From: Akkermansiaceae bacterium
GTDB lineage: Bacteria; Verrucomicrobiota; Verrucomicrobiia; Verrucomicrobiales; Akkermansiaceae
Assembly: GCA_020627645.1 (NCBI GenBank)
Contig: JAHDGN010000243.1
Location: 1-5,585 of the forward strand
Direction of reading: 5' to 3'
DNA length: 5,585 bases
Each line of letters starts with the position of its first letter. Position 1 is the stretch's first letter. Made by a program: the position numbers and the translations under genes. The notes under the pieces were generated by a model that saw nothing but the letters and a program-made list of their open reading frames with translations, made no database searches and had not been told where the DNA came from. This document shows, in pieces, positions 5,564 through 5,585 of this stretch.

Positions 5564-5585
5564 GCCCCAAGCATCGGCTAGGTCA

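Overview
The window carries most of a hydroxyproline-degradation operon, with a solitary four-helix-bundle (IVP/bS23-like) gene upstream and a poorly characterised region downstream. No rRNA, tRNA, CRISPR array or transposase gene is visible. The organism is a bacterium of roughly middling GC content. The genes lack good Shine-Dalgarno sites, prefer C in the third codon position, and a stand-alone IVP gene is present. That would fit Verrucomicrobiota/Planctomycetota-like or similar environmental bacteria, but this placement is a guess from style and not from a marker gene.

Layout, left to right. Positions 2-64 hold the last 20 codons of an unidentified gene. Positions 75-446 encode a four-helix-bundle protein of the 23S rRNA intervening-sequence family. 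Positions 447-653 are non-coding and hold two direct copies of a 61-bp repeat, each combining a small GC hairpin with a 7-bp tandem pattern. Positions 654-4462 hold three closely spaced genes on the same strand: a 4-hydroxyproline 2-epimerase of the proline racemase superfamily, an alpha-ketoglutaric semialdehyde dehydrogenase, and a DadA-like FAD-dependent D-amino acid (D-hydroxyproline) dehydrogenase. Positions 4463-4621 hold nothing recognisable. Positions 4622-5044 on the minus strand encode a probable three-helix membrane protein with an extended -10 promoter upstream. Positions 5130-5396 may encode a small unrecognised protein. Positions 5397-5585 are apparently non-coding and dense in inverted repeats.

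How the genes work together: the epimerase converts trans-4-hydroxy-L-proline to cis-4-hydroxy-D-proline, and the FAD enzyme oxidises this to pyrroline-4-hydroxy-2-carboxylate. A deaminase (HypD, dihydrodipicolinate synthase family) would then make alpha-ketoglutarate semialdehyde, which the aldehyde dehydrogenase oxidises to 2-oxoglutarate. The deaminase and any transporter or regulator are not in the window.

The + strand is strongly C-rich and G-poor up to about position 5100, whichever strand is coding, and then becomes balanced. The most unusual items are the repeat pair next to the IVP gene, the altered first-cysteine motif of the epimerase, and the composition break with palindromes at the right end.
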